Below the pieces are notes generated by a model, which was not told the origin of the DNA, searched no databases, and worked only from the letters and a program-made list of their open reading frames with translations. The translations under genes were made by a program, and so were the position numbers. 16,498 bases of DNA. Source: Verrucomicrobia bacterium SCGC AAA164-M04 (lineage in GTDB: Bacteria; Verrucomicrobiota; Verrucomicrobiae; Verrucomicrobiales; Akkermansiaceae). The DNA lies in the NCBI GenBank assembly GCA_000383735.1, contig KB912158.1:1-16498 (forward strand), read 5' to 3'. Shown here one piece after another: positions 1 to 7,209 of the stretch. Within the stretch, counting starts at the first letter, position 1. Each line of letters begins with the position of its first letter.

Positions 1-190
1 CTACGGTGGAAGCTTGGATGGCTTTGTGAACATCCTCACGGCTTCGGAGATTTGAGCTGTTATATTCGAGAGCGCCGATGAATTGATCGATAGTTCGGTT
101 GATTCGTTGATTGGGTTGATTGTAGTGCCAGACAAACCCGCCAATCACCGCGACTATGATGAGGGAGATGATCGCAATACGGGTCTTCAT
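1..190 (-). CDS. Partial membrane-anchored protein, N-terminus only
   Basis: The ATG at 190-188 opens a frame that stays open to the left edge, giving 63 visible codons; the rest of the gene lies outside the window. The protein begins MKTR and is followed at once by a hydrophobic stretch of about 17 residues (residues 5-21, IAIISLIIVAVIGGFVW). This is either an uncleaved signal anchor or one transmembrane helix with the remainder outside the cytoplasm. The visible part after the helix is polar, with NQ-rich and then mixed charged sequence. Only 6 nt separate its start from the stop of the rRNA methyltransferase gene upstream on the same strand, so the two are probably co-transcribed. No Shine-Dalgarno sequence is visible. 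I do not recognise the family; the fragment is too short to name a function. Confidence 0.72.
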   Translation of the reverse strand, partial: MKTRIAIISLIIVAVIGGFVWHYNQPNQRINRTIDQFIGALEYNSSNLRSREDVHKAIQASTV

Positions 191-196
191 GTAACG

Positions 197-1357
197 CTAT
201 CGATTTGGGGCAAGTTGGAATGTGAATCCTTTTAGATATTCTGTTTCCGGGAGGGTTGCTATGATGGGGTGATCGAGGCGTTGCGAATGGTTGTCAATCA
301 TTCGGAGGGTTCTCTTGCCATCAACAGCGGCACTCCTGACACTCTCAAGAAAGAGTTCTCGGGTCGCGTGATGAGAGCAACAGAAGGTCGCAAGGATTCC
401 ACTCTGATTCAACATGCCGAGGGCCCTGAGGTGGATTTCCTTGTAACCGCGCATGGCATCTTTAACTGTCTTTTTGTTTCGTGTGAACGATGGTGGATCA
501 AGGATGATAAGATCGTAAGTTTCATCGTGTTTTCTGAGGAAATCGAAGGCGTTAGCAGTGATCGTCTCAATTTGCACTCCAGTGAGTTCAGCATTTTTGG
601 CTGCTGCCGTTGTGGCATCTTCTGAAATATCAACGGCGTGTACCGATTGCGCTCCAGCAAGTGCGCATGCCAGGCTAAATCCTCCTTGGTTGCAGAATAG
701 ATCAAGCACCTTCTTTCCGGGTGCCAAGCGGGCGACTTTTTGGTAGCTGTCCATAATGTCGAGGTAGAGTCCGGTTTTTTGTCCATTTGCAGGATCGATT
801 TCGAAGACTGAATCTCGGTGTGAAACTGTAAAGGGTTTTGGTTGATCTCCATGAACCATGACGATTTCTTGTTCAAGGCCCTCGGGCCGTCTCATTGAGG
901 AGTCGTTACGAAGAGTAATCGATTTGGGTGAGAGAAGTTCAACGAGACAGCTAACAATGAGATCTTTGCGCTGATCCATCGCTAAAGTGGTTGTCTGTAG
1001 GACGAGATGCTCCCCATATTGATCGACGATTACGCCAGGAAGACCGTCTGATTCGCTCCAAATTATCCGTCGAAGGTCCTGTTCAATCGAAAGAGATTCT
1101 CGATAATTGAGGGCCTGACCGAGTCGTCGTAGAAAAAACTCAGCATCCAGTTTTTGTTTTCTTCGGGAGATCCGACGTGCCACGATTTGCGATTGTGGAT
1201 TATAGATTGCTACCCCTAGGGGCCGATCCTTGAAATCCTTGAGCGTCACGACGTCACCAGGTTCGGGATTTCCGAAAGTTTTTTGGATTTCCGAAGCGTA
1301 GACCCACTCGTGGCCGTGAAAAATACGAGAGCGGGGTTTAATAATAAGGCCTGGCAT
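197..1357 (-). CDS. rlmI: RlmI-type class I SAM-dependent rRNA (cytosine-C5) methyltransferase
   Basis: Family members transfer a methyl group from SAM to C5 of a 23S rRNA cytosine (E. coli RlmI: C1962). The start proposed here gives 386 aa, near the usual ~396. An N-terminal PUA-like RNA-binding domain (about 1-75) begins MPGLIIKPRSRIFHGHEWV, matching where E. coli RlmI begins, which is why I chose this ATG. The frame is open up to an ATG at 1468, but that longer version would overlap the divergent gene starting at 1460; an ATG at 1420 is another option. Visible motifs (numbered from 1357) are ESDGLPGVIVD (102-112), GQKTGLYLD (192-200), the SAM-binding LDLFCNQGGFSL (218-229), DPPSF (287-291), and the TFCCSHH segment with adjacent cysteines 326-327, the place of the catalytic Cys. 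The exact target base in this organism is inferred. Confidence 0.9.
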   Translation of the reverse strand: MPGLIIKPRSRIFHGHEWVYASEIQKTFGNPEPGDVVTLKDFKDRPLGVAIYNPQSQIVARRISRRKQKLDAEFFLRRLGQALNYRESLSIEQDLRRIIWSESDGLPGVIVDQYGEHLVLQTTTLAMDQRKDLIVSCLVELLSPKSITLRNDSSMRRPEGLEQEIVMVHGDQPKPFTVSHRDSVFEIDPANGQKTGLYLDIMDSYQKVARLAPGKKVLDLFCNQGGFSLACALAGAQSVHAVDISEDATTAAAKNAELTGVQIETITANAFDFLRKHDETYDLIILDPPSFTRNKKTVKDAMRGYKEIHLRALGMLNQSGILATFCCSHHATRELFLESVRSAAVDGKRTLRMIDNHSQRLDHPIIATLPETEYLKGFTFQLAPNR

Positions 1358-1459
1358 GCCGAAAGAAAAGGGCAGGGGAGCGATGAGTTCAAGACATGGC
1401 GTGCCTTTTCGCTTGAACATCTCGGTAATGGAGCATAACTCCGTAGCGAACTTAATCCT
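1358..1459. promoter_or_regulatory. Divergent intergenic region, probable promoters for both sides
   Basis: This 102-bp stretch separates the methyltransferase gene (minus) from the basic-protein gene (plus), so both promoters should lie in or near it if the 1357 start is right. On the plus strand TTGAAC at 1413-1418 and CATAAC at 1434-1439 are weak -35/-10 candidates, with a 15-nt spacer that is shorter than ideal. I see no operator-like inverted repeat. No Shine-Dalgarno sequence precedes either start codon. Confidence 0.3.
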
Positions 1460-1792
1460 ATGGGTCAAAATCTTAAAACTCGCCAGAAGCGCCGCCGCAG
1501 AAAAACTTATCTAAAGCGGAAAAACGAACGTATCAAAGCTGAAGCCTCTTCAAAGGCAGCCAAAGCAGATAAGCCAGCCAAGAAGACCGTTAAGAAAGCA
1601 GCCAAGAAGGTTGCTAAAAAAGCAGCCAAGAAGGTCGCTAAGAAAGCTGCCAAAAAGGCTGCCAAAAAGGCTGCCAAAAAGGCCGCTAAGCCAAAAACAG
1701 AGGCCCCTAAGACCGCAGAACCAAAGATTGAAGAACCAAAATCCGAGGAAAGTCCTGCCGAAGAGGCTAAGGATTCTGCGCCAGAAGAGTAG
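1460..1792 (+). CDS. Small lysine-rich histone H1/Hc-like basic protein with AAKK repeats
   Basis: A 110-aa protein in three parts. Residues 1-27 are very basic (RQKRRRRKTYLKRKNERIK). Residues 33-77 are a run of KAAKK/VAKK repeats with almost only Ala, Lys and Val. Residues 78-110 are Pro/Glu-rich and acidic. The middle resembles the C-terminal tails of eukaryotic histone H1 and bacterial H1-like proteins such as chlamydial Hc2, which bind and compact DNA. The Arg/Lys-rich N-terminus also resembles RNA-binding tails of ribosomal proteins, so RNA or ribosome binding is a real alternative. No catalytic domain and no membrane segment are seen. It is monocistronic: divergent from the methyltransferase gene and closed by a strong terminator 29 nt after the stop. 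No Shine-Dalgarno sequence is present. The nucleoid role is inferred from composition only. Confidence 0.8.
   Translation: MGQNLKTRQKRRRRKTYLKRKNERIKAEASSKAAKADKPAKKTVKKAAKKVAKKAAKKVAKKAAKKAAKKAAKKAAKPKTEAPKTAEPKIEEPKSEESPAEEAKDSAPEE
1581..1692 (+). repeat. 12/24-bp tandem repeats encoding AAKK units
   Basis: The coding sequence is built from degenerate 12-bp units of the form GCYAARAARGYY. Units at about 1601-1625 and 1625-1649 form a 24-bp repeat, and the unit AAAAAGGCTGCC recurs almost perfectly from about 1652 to 1683. The near-identity of the last copies suggests recent slippage, so the repeat number may vary between strains. Confidence 0.8.
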
Positions 1793-1820
1793 GAATTATC
1801 TCACTCATCCCATTTTTGAA

Positions 1821-1855
1821 AACCTGCTCAGCCCCGGCTTGGCGGGTTTTTCTTT
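1821..1855 (+). terminator. Strong rho-independent terminator after the basic-protein gene
   Basis: The segment from 1821 to 1848 folds into a 12-13 bp stem: AACCTGCT pairs with GGCGGGTT including two G-T wobbles, then one C-T mismatch, then AGCC pairs with GGCT around a short C-rich loop. It is followed by a T tract (1847-1855, interrupted by one C). It ends the 1460-1792 transcript and separates it from the lipoprotein gene, whose start is only about 30 nt further on. Confidence 0.85.
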
Positions 1856-1882
1856 GGATATCCGGTGGAATTGAATGAAGCT

Positions 1883-2380
1883 ATGGGCGTGCTCAAAATG
1901 TCCGTTGCCCTTCTTTTATTGGCTTTATTATCGTTCGGCTGCAGTAACGAAGAGGATGGTCTTGTTCAAGAGGCTCCATTTCCTGAAATCGAGAAGATCC
2001 AGCTTCTGGTGATTCATCACCGAAAGAATGGGGATCTGATCAGCTATCTTGCTCTTGAAAAGGTTCCTGCTAATCTACGAGCTTTTGTTGAACCAGCGGA
2101 TGGTAGTCAGGAGCTTTTTGTGACTGTTCTTGGAACGAAGCGTCATAATTTGTTGAAGAGGAGTTTCTCGATCTCAAGCCAAATCGGGGAGGACTCCCAT
2201 GGAAAGGTCACCGTCATCGTTGAGAATGGTCTAGCGGTTAGCATTGATGGAAATGGATTTCATAGCCCAGCTCTCGTTTCGATAGATTCGTTGGAAATGA
2301 TCGAGCAGGCTTTGGCTGAGGGAAACATGGGATCGGAAGAGCCCTCGACGATCACGATTTCAAATCAAGAGGTTGAGTAA
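1883..2380 (+). CDS. Small lipoprotein of unknown function
   Basis: The frame can start at a GTG (1865), an ATG (1883) or an ATG (1898). I prefer 1883, giving 165 aa, because it yields a compact type II signal peptide: a short n-region with Lys, a Leu/Ala-rich core and the lipobox LSFGC with Cys at residue 20. The residue after Cys is Ser, so the Lol pathway would be expected to send it to the outer membrane. The mature part of about 146 aa has alternating hydrophobic and polar strands and ends in an acidic Ser/Glu-rich tail. I recognise no family. It lies right after a terminator and before ftsH on the same strand, with a 149-nt gap, so it probably has its own promoter. It could be a small envelope-stress or assembly factor, but nothing in the sequence shows this. 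Confidence 0.75.
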   Translation: MGVLKMSVALLLLALLSFGCSNEEDGLVQEAPFPEIEKIQLLVIHHRKNGDLISYLALEKVPANLRAFVEPADGSQELFVTVLGTKRHNLLKRSFSISSQIGEDSHGKVTVIVENGLAVSIDGNGFHSPALVSIDSLEMIEQALAEGNMGSEEPSTITISNQEVE

Positions 2381-2484
2381 TACCAGACCAGAACTAGCGT
2401 TTTTAGGGGTTGATGAATTAGCGCTTAGTCCTAGCCGCGTAAATCAGCAAAAAAAGGCGTTTTCATTCCATTTTCTTGCGCTAG

Positions 2485-2501
2485 CGTCCGGTGCCGGGAC
2501 G
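2485..2501 (+). other. Small GC-rich hairpin in the 149-bp region before ftsH
   Basis: CGTCCGG at 2485-2491 can pair with CCGGGACG at 2494-2501 with one bulged G and a two-base loop. It sits 28 nt before the ftsH start. Downstream there are only four T residues broken from the stem by TGAC, so it is a weak terminator candidate for the lipoprotein gene or a 5' leader structure of ftsH. The rest of 2381-2529 shows no convincing -35/-10 pair and no Shine-Dalgarno sequence. Confidence 0.3.
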
Positions 2502-2529
2502 TGACTTTTGAGGCCGCCGGTAGTTTATT

Positions 2530-4881
2530 ATGTCCGAGCAACAGCCACCAGAGATCCCAGGATCGAAAAAACCAGCCCAGACTCCCTCTGACAAGGGAGT
2601 GAACTGGAAAGTGATCATTTTGTTCACCATCGCTTTGGCGATTATTTTCGTGGCCCTGAAGGGTGCTGGCGATGGTGATCGCGAGACTCTAAAGTTTACG
2701 GAATTTCGGGAAGCCTTACTTGAGGGTCGAATTCTTCAAACAGCTTCGGAGGACTACCCAGCTGGTAAACTCGAGCTCGTAACCTTTACTGGTGAGGCTC
2801 GCGCTGAAATTACTGGGCGGTTTTCTAAGGACGATCTTCTTGTGAAAGATTGGGAGGAGCGGGTTCAGATTAAATCCGTTGTTCAAGTCGATATTGATAG
2901 TATTAGCGACGATCTCGATGAAACATTTGGGGAGAAGTTGAATTGGGTTGCTGTGGCGCCCGAGGACGATAGCTCAGCCAAGGAGGTTCCTTTTTCACAG
3001 ATAAAGACCCTCCTTTCCGAGAATCGATTAGTTCTTGGGAAAGACGTCGAATTTAAGATTTTCCGAGAATTGAATTCAAACGTTGCCACCCTTTACGCGA
3101 CTAAGGGGGAGCCGATTGGATTTAGCTCTGAAGAGCTAAAGACGATGACGTCAGATGGTAATCTTAAGAGCTTTCAGGTTAAATTGAGCGCAAGCTCGCG
3201 CGGAAAGTTGGAAGCCTTGATCGACTCGGGTATTTCCACGCGAAACCAGGACAACACATTCGGGAAGATCATGATGAGCCTTCTTCCGGTCCTTCTTCTG
3301 ATCGTCTTGATCTTCTTTCTTTTTAGACATCAGATGAAATCGGCCGGCCGTGGGGCAATGAGTTTTGGCAAGTCCAAGGCGAAGCTGCTCACCATGGACC
3401 AACAAAAGGTGACCTTTAAAGATGTTGCCGGGATCCAAGAGGCAAAGGAAGAGCTTTTTGAGATTGTCGATTTTCTTCGCGACCCTCAAAAGTTTCAGGC
3501 TCTTGGTGGAACGATTCCGAAGGGTGTTCTTATGGTTGGGCCTCCAGGAACCGGTAAGACCTTACTGGCGCGTGCGATTGCGGGTGAAGCCGAGGTCCCA
3601 TTCTTCTCGATTAGTGGTTCTGATTTCGTGGAAATGTTTGTGGGGGTGGGGGCCAGTCGAGTTCGCGATATGTTTGAGCAAGGCAAGAAAAGTGCTCCGT
3701 GTCTTGTTTTTATCGATGAAATTGACGCTGTCGGCCGCCACCGTGGACATGGGATGGGAGGCGGTCACGATGAGAGGGAGCAAACCTTGAATGCGCTTCT
3801 CGTTGAAATGGATGGCTTCGATACTCAGGAGGGTGTCATCATTATCGCGGCTACGAACCGTCCAGATGTATTGGATCCAGCCCTTCTTCGACCTGGTAGA
3901 TTTGACCGTCAGGTAACAGTAGCTCTTCCTGATGTTAAGGGTCGGGAGCAGATTCTCGGGGTTCATACCAAGAAAATCAAGCTGGCTGCTGGAACGGATC
4001 TTGGTCTTATCGCGCGAGGAACCCCCGGGTTTTCAGGGGCGGAATTGGCAAACCTTATCAACGAGGCTGCTCTCCTAGCGGCTCGCAAGGGAATCAAAGC
4101 TGTGACTCTTGCGGAGATGGAGGAAGCGCGTGATAAGGTTCGTTGGGGGCGCGAACGGAGAAGTCTGGCCCTCTCAGATAAGGAGAAAAAGAATACTGCC
4201 TACCACGAGGCTGGGCATGCAATTTTGAACGAAATTTTAGACCACACCGATCCACTTCATAAGGTCACGATCATCCCGCGGGGACCTTCGCTCGGATCGA
4301 CTATGTTTCTTCCGGATGAAGATAAGTTCAATTATCGCAAGAATGAGCTTCTTTCGCAGCTCATCGTTCTGATGGGAGGACGTGTTGCGGAGGAGATTAT
4401 CTTTGGGGATGTCACCAACGGTGCGATGGGAGACATTCGAATGGCAACGAGTCTAGCCCGCAAGATGGTTTGTGAGTGGGGTATGAGTAGCGACCTCGGA
4501 ATGGTTGAGTATGGCGATGGTGGAGGCGGTGGCTTCCTCGCTCGTGATATGATGAGTCAGTCTAAAAATTACTCCGAAGATACGGCTCAAAAAATTGATA
4601 ATGAGATCAAGGATTTCATTGATCATGCCTACAAAGAAGCCGAAAGGCTCCTCAAAGAGAATCGGACTCTACTTGATAAGATTTCAGAGGGTCTTCTAGA
4701 GTTTGAGACACTAGACGCACAGCATATCAAGGATCTCATAGAGCATGGCGAGATGAAAGATCCACCAAAGCCACCAGAACCACCGGAGATCCCTGATGAC
4801 ATGCAGAAAGAGAAAGCTCCGGAGTCGACTGAGGAAAAAAATCGGGGTGAAGATGGGACGCTTATATCGGCCTTCAGTTAA
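2530..4881 (+). CDS. ftsH: ATP-dependent zinc metalloprotease FtsH with enlarged extracytoplasmic region
   Basis: This membrane-anchored AAA+ protease degrades misfolded membrane proteins and some soluble regulators. At 783 aa it is longer than the usual ~610-650. TM1 lies at about 26-43 and TM2 at 247-265. The segment between them is about 200 residues, far longer than in E. coli FtsH, and appears to hold two related modules (see findings). The AAA domain carries Walker A GPPGTGKT (337-344), Walker B CLVFIDE (391-397) and the second region of homology [20 protein letters not shown] (441-460) with two Arg fingers. The protease has HEAGH (559-563) and the third zinc ligand Asp635 in [10 protein letters not shown], so all catalytic parts are present. 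The C-terminal tail is Pro- then Glu-rich. There is no recognisable Shine-Dalgarno sequence. trxB follows after 48 nt and may share the transcript. Confidence 0.98.
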   Translation: MSEQQPPEIPGSKKPAQTPSDKGVNWKVIILFTIALAIIFVALKGAGDGDRETLKFTEFREALLEGRILQTASEDYPAGKLELVTFTGEARAEITGRFSKDDLLVKDWEERVQIKSVVQVDIDSISDDLDETFGEKLNWVAVAPEDDSSAKEVPFSQIKTLLSENRLVLGKDVEFKIFRELNSNVATLYATKGEPIGFSSEELKTMTSDGNLKSFQVKLSASSRGKLEALIDSGISTRNQDNTFGKIMMSLLPVLLLIVLIFFLFRHQMKSAGRGAMSFGKSKAKLLTMDQQKVTFKDVAGIQEAKEELFEIVDFLRDPQKFQALGGTIPKGVLMVGPPGTGKTLLARAIAGEAEVPFFSISGSDFVEMFVGVGASRVRDMFEQGKKSAPCLVFIDEIDAVGRHRGHGMGGGHDEREQTLNALLVEMDGFDTQEGVIIIAATNRPDVLDPALLRPGRFDRQVTVALPDVKGREQILGVHTKKIKLAAGTDLGLIARGTPGFSGAELANLINEAALLAARKGIKAVTLAEMEEARDKVRWGRERRSLALSDKEKKNTAYHEAGHAILNEILDHTDPLHKVTIIPRGPSLGSTMFLPDEDKFNYRKNELLSQLIVLMGGRVAEEIIFGDVTNGAMGDIRMATSLARKMVCEWGMSSDLGMVEYGDGGGGGFLARDMMSQSKNYSEDTAQKIDNEIKDFIDHAYKEAERLLKENRTLLDKISEGLLEFETLDAQHIKDLIEHGEMKDPPKPPEPPEIPDDMQKEKAPESTEEKNRGEDGTLISAFS

Positions 4882-4929
4882 TTTTTTTCCGGGAATCAAA
4901 TTTCTCGAACACACACTCAAAAAGTAATC

Positions 4930-5856
4930 ATGGAAAATGTTGTTATTATTGGGACCGGCTGTGCCGGTTGGACTGCTGCTATCTACACGGGTCGCGCTAA
5001 TTTGGAGCCTCTTGTCCTTTCGGGGACGCAGCTTGGCGGTCAGTTGACGACAACGACCGAGGTCGAAAACTTTCCAGGTTTTCCGGACGGAGTTATGGGG
5101 CCAGAATTAATGGGGCGGATGCAACAGCAGGCGGAAAAGTTTGGAGCCAAAGTTGAATACAAAAAGGTTAATGAAATCACGAGGAATGAGGACGGAACCT
5201 TCGATCTCGAAACAGACTCAGGGATGGTCCAGTCCAAAACTGTCATCATAGCTACAGGAGCTGCTCCTCGCTACCTAGGCTTGGAAAACGAAATGACTCT
5301 AGTGGGCCATGGAGTGACATCTTGTGCGACTTGCGACGGGGCATTTTATCGTGATGTCCCAGTCGCTGTGGTTGGTGGAGGGGACTCAGCCTGTGAGGAA
5401 GCTAATTTCCTGACTCGCTTCGCATCGAAGGTTTATCTCATTCATCGTCGTGATGAACTCCGAGCTTCGAAAATCATGGCTGATCGCGTTATAGCGAATG
5501 AAAAAGTTGAGCCGGTCTGGGATTCTGGAATTACCGAGTATCTCACAGATGAAGAGGGAGAGGTTCGTGCTGTCAATTTAGAGAACCTCAAGACGGGAGA
5601 AAAATCAGAGCTGGAAGTTAAATGCGTCTTCGTAGCAATTGGTCATGTTCCAAACTCCCAGTTTGTTGGTGGCCTAGTTGATCTTGATGAGAATGGATAC
5701 GTTCTCCAGAATCCCCATAGTACAAGCACAAAAACGCCGGGGCTTTATGCTGCGGGTGATGTTGCGGACCATATTTATCGCCAAGCCATTACGGCTTCTG
5801 GACAGGGATGTGCTGCTGCGATTGAGGCGGAGCGTTATCTTGCCGACGGTGAGTAA
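4930..5856 (+). CDS. trxB: Thioredoxin-disulfide reductase
   Basis: A cytosolic flavoprotein that passes electrons from NADPH through FAD and a redox-active disulfide to thioredoxin. The length of 308 aa is normal for the low-molecular-weight bacterial type. The FAD-binding loop is IIGTGCAGWTAA (6-17), with Cys11 where most family members have Pro. The active-site pair is Cys132 and Cys135 in SCATCDG. The NADPH domain has GGGDSA (149-154) and HRRDELRAS (172-180), the basic residues expected for NADPH preference. The second FAD motif is GLYAAGDV (271-278). All key residues are present. It lies 48 nt after ftsH on the same strand and is followed by an intrinsic terminator, so it probably ends that transcription unit. 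Confidence 0.97.
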   Translation: MENVVIIGTGCAGWTAAIYTGRANLEPLVLSGTQLGGQLTTTTEVENFPGFPDGVMGPELMGRMQQQAEKFGAKVEYKKVNEITRNEDGTFDLETDSGMVQSKTVIIATGAAPRYLGLENEMTLVGHGVTSCATCDGAFYRDVPVAVVGGGDSACEEANFLTRFASKVYLIHRRDELRASKIMADRVIANEKVEPVWDSGITEYLTDEEGEVRAVNLENLKTGEKSELEVKCVFVAIGHVPNSQFVGGLVDLDENGYVLQNPHSTSTKTPGLYAAGDVADHIYRQAITASGQGCAAAIEAERYLADGE

Positions 5857-5881
5857 TTAGAAGCTATCGTGTTTCCTCAAG

Positions 5882-5910
5882 ACCAGAACTCCGAGGGTTC
5901 CGGTTTTTTT
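5882..5910 (+). terminator. Rho-independent terminator after trxB
   Basis: ACC, one mismatch, then GAACTC pairs with GGGTTC, one mismatch, and GGT, around a CGA loop; T7 follows at 5904-5910. It begins 25 nt after the trxB stop and is oriented for plus-strand transcription, facing the convergent peptidase gene. Confidence 0.8.
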
Positions 5911-5913
5911 GTA

Positions 5914-5930
5914 AGCGCGTTTTGCGCGCT
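5914..5930. other. Perfect 6-bp GC hairpin in the convergent intergenic region
   Basis: AGCGCG at 5914-5919 and CGCGCT at 5925-5930 form a perfect stem with a TTTTG loop, four bases past the T tract of the trxB terminator. On the minus strand no U tract follows the stem, so it is not a canonical terminator for the peptidase gene. It may add to transcript stability or pausing between the converging units. The remaining bases up to 6008 show nothing else I can name. Confidence 0.4.
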
Positions 5931-6008
5931 GATTGGGGGAAAGCAAAGATTGAGCCGCTAGTTTTACTGGCAATCAGGGACTGAGGGACATCCCCTTGGG
6001 AGCTCGGG

Positions 6009-7127
6009 TTAGGTTTCAAGACCTGCGATCATTTTGGTGAACCATGCGGCACCGTCTTCGAGATCGGAGATCTGAATGAATTCGTCGGCCGTATGGGCTT
6101 GGTCGATGGATCCGGGTCCAAGGCAAATTGAGGGAATTCCGGCAGCCGATAAATGAGCCGCATCAGAAAACCAGGGAGCTCCGACGAATTTGAGGTTTGA
6201 ATGAATTTCCTTAAGTTTCATGAGCCAGGGATGATCAGGCGGCATGGCCATGGGTGGTGATTCTGCGCTGTGTATCAACTCGAGGTCAGTAAGATATCGT
6301 TTCAAGATATCGCTTGCAGTTTCATCGCTTACTAAGGCGGGCACCGTTCTAATATCAAGGGTAGCAGTAGCCTGTGCTGGCACGATATTTGCGCGGGTCC
6401 CTCCCGAGATCATTCCGACATTCATGGTTGATTGGTCCAGAACGGGATGTTGGAAACCTGAAAGATGCTTAAGAAAAGAGCCCTCGAGACCTTGTAGCTC
6501 TCTGAGGAGTTTAAGAATAGCGTTCTCACCAAGATGAGGCTGTGAAGCGTGGGTGGCTTTACCTGTTGCCTTTACTGTGGCCCAGAGACAGCCCTTAGTA
6601 CAGTAAACGGCTTCCAGGGCAGTCGGCTCACCAGCAACTGCGAAATCGTATTGGTGTGCGTGGTTTTCAGCAAAGTGTCGGGACCCTGGCTGTCTCGATT
6701 CCTCGCCCATGAAGCCAACAAAATCGACTGCTATTGGAAGGTTTTCTAGAAGGTGGGCGTTTTCGCGAAGACCCCACAGCATTGCCGCCATTGGCCCTTT
6801 GGTATCGGAAGCTCCCCGTCCATGAATTTTGCCGTCACTGATTGAGCCAGAAAAAGGATCAATCGTCATTCCCGAAACCCCAACGGTGTCCAGATGAGGC
6901 CCAAGGAGAATTCGAGGGCGGTTTCTGGACCCTGGAGCTTGAGCAATTAAATTGGGCCGTCCAGGTTCCACTTCTTCAAAAACAGAATCGAACCCATAGG
7001 GCTTAAGGAACTCGGAAACTAGGTCGGCGACCTCCTTTTCCCCGCCCGGGGACACTCCGGGATCTCCATCTGGGTTAACTGACGGGATTTGGATAAGATC
7101 TTGGAGAAGTTCGACTACAGATTCCAT
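6009..7127 (-). CDS. M20 family metallopeptidase/deacylase (ArgE/DapE/CPG2-like)
   Basis: A cytosolic di-zinc hydrolase of 372 aa, typical length for the family, with no signal peptide. Metal ligands and catalytic residues are visible: GPHLDTVG with His78 and Asp80, GRGASDTKG with Asp108, GFMGEES with Glu142 (general base) and Glu143, GEPT with Glu167, and His345 in IDQAHTADEF. The dimerisation domain lies between, with GKATHASQPHLGENAI (189-204) and ATLDIRTVP (255-263). The segment FSDAAHLSAAGIPSICLGPG (320-339) fits the ArgE/DapE group. The substrate could be N-acetylornithine, an N-acyl amino acid or a small peptide; neighbours do not decide it, so I give no symbol. It is convergent with trxB and divergent from the ThuA-like gene. 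Confidence 0.92.
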   Translation of the reverse strand: MESVVELLQDLIQIPSVNPDGDPGVSPGGEKEVADLVSEFLKPYGFDSVFEEVEPGRPNLIAQAPGSRNRPRILLGPHLDTVGVSGMTIDPFSGSISDGKIHGRGASDTKGPMAAMLWGLRENAHLLENLPIAVDFVGFMGEESRQPGSRHFAENHAHQYDFAVAGEPTALEAVYCTKGCLWATVKATGKATHASQPHLGENAILKLLRELQGLEGSFLKHLSGFQHPVLDQSTMNVGMISGGTRANIVPAQATATLDIRTVPALVSDETASDILKRYLTDLELIHSAESPPMAMPPDHPWLMKLKEIHSNLKFVGAPWFSDAAHLSAAGIPSICLGPGSIDQAHTADEFIQISDLEDGAAWFTKMIAGLET

Positions 7128-7209
7128 TTGAGAGATTCTAAGAAATCAAATGCCAATGTGGAAGTTTTTCGTCTTGGCAAGAAGGGCCTCTCTTGGTGAT
7201 GATGGAAAT

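Noticed and set aside
409..876. A 155-codon open frame on the minus strand inside the methyltransferase gene
   Set aside because: Same strand, different frame, and the methyltransferase frame carries the SAM-binding and DPP motifs here.
1611..1874. An 87-codon plus-strand frame across the AAKK repeats and the terminator
   Set aside because: It is a frame-shifted reading of the Lys/Ala repeat and runs through a strong terminator; repeats of this kind leave several frames open.
7150..7209. Upstream ATG of the ThuA-like gene
   Set aside because: It would add 20 residues with charged segments before the signal peptide; the ATG at 7210 gives a normal signal sequence and has a weak ribosome site.
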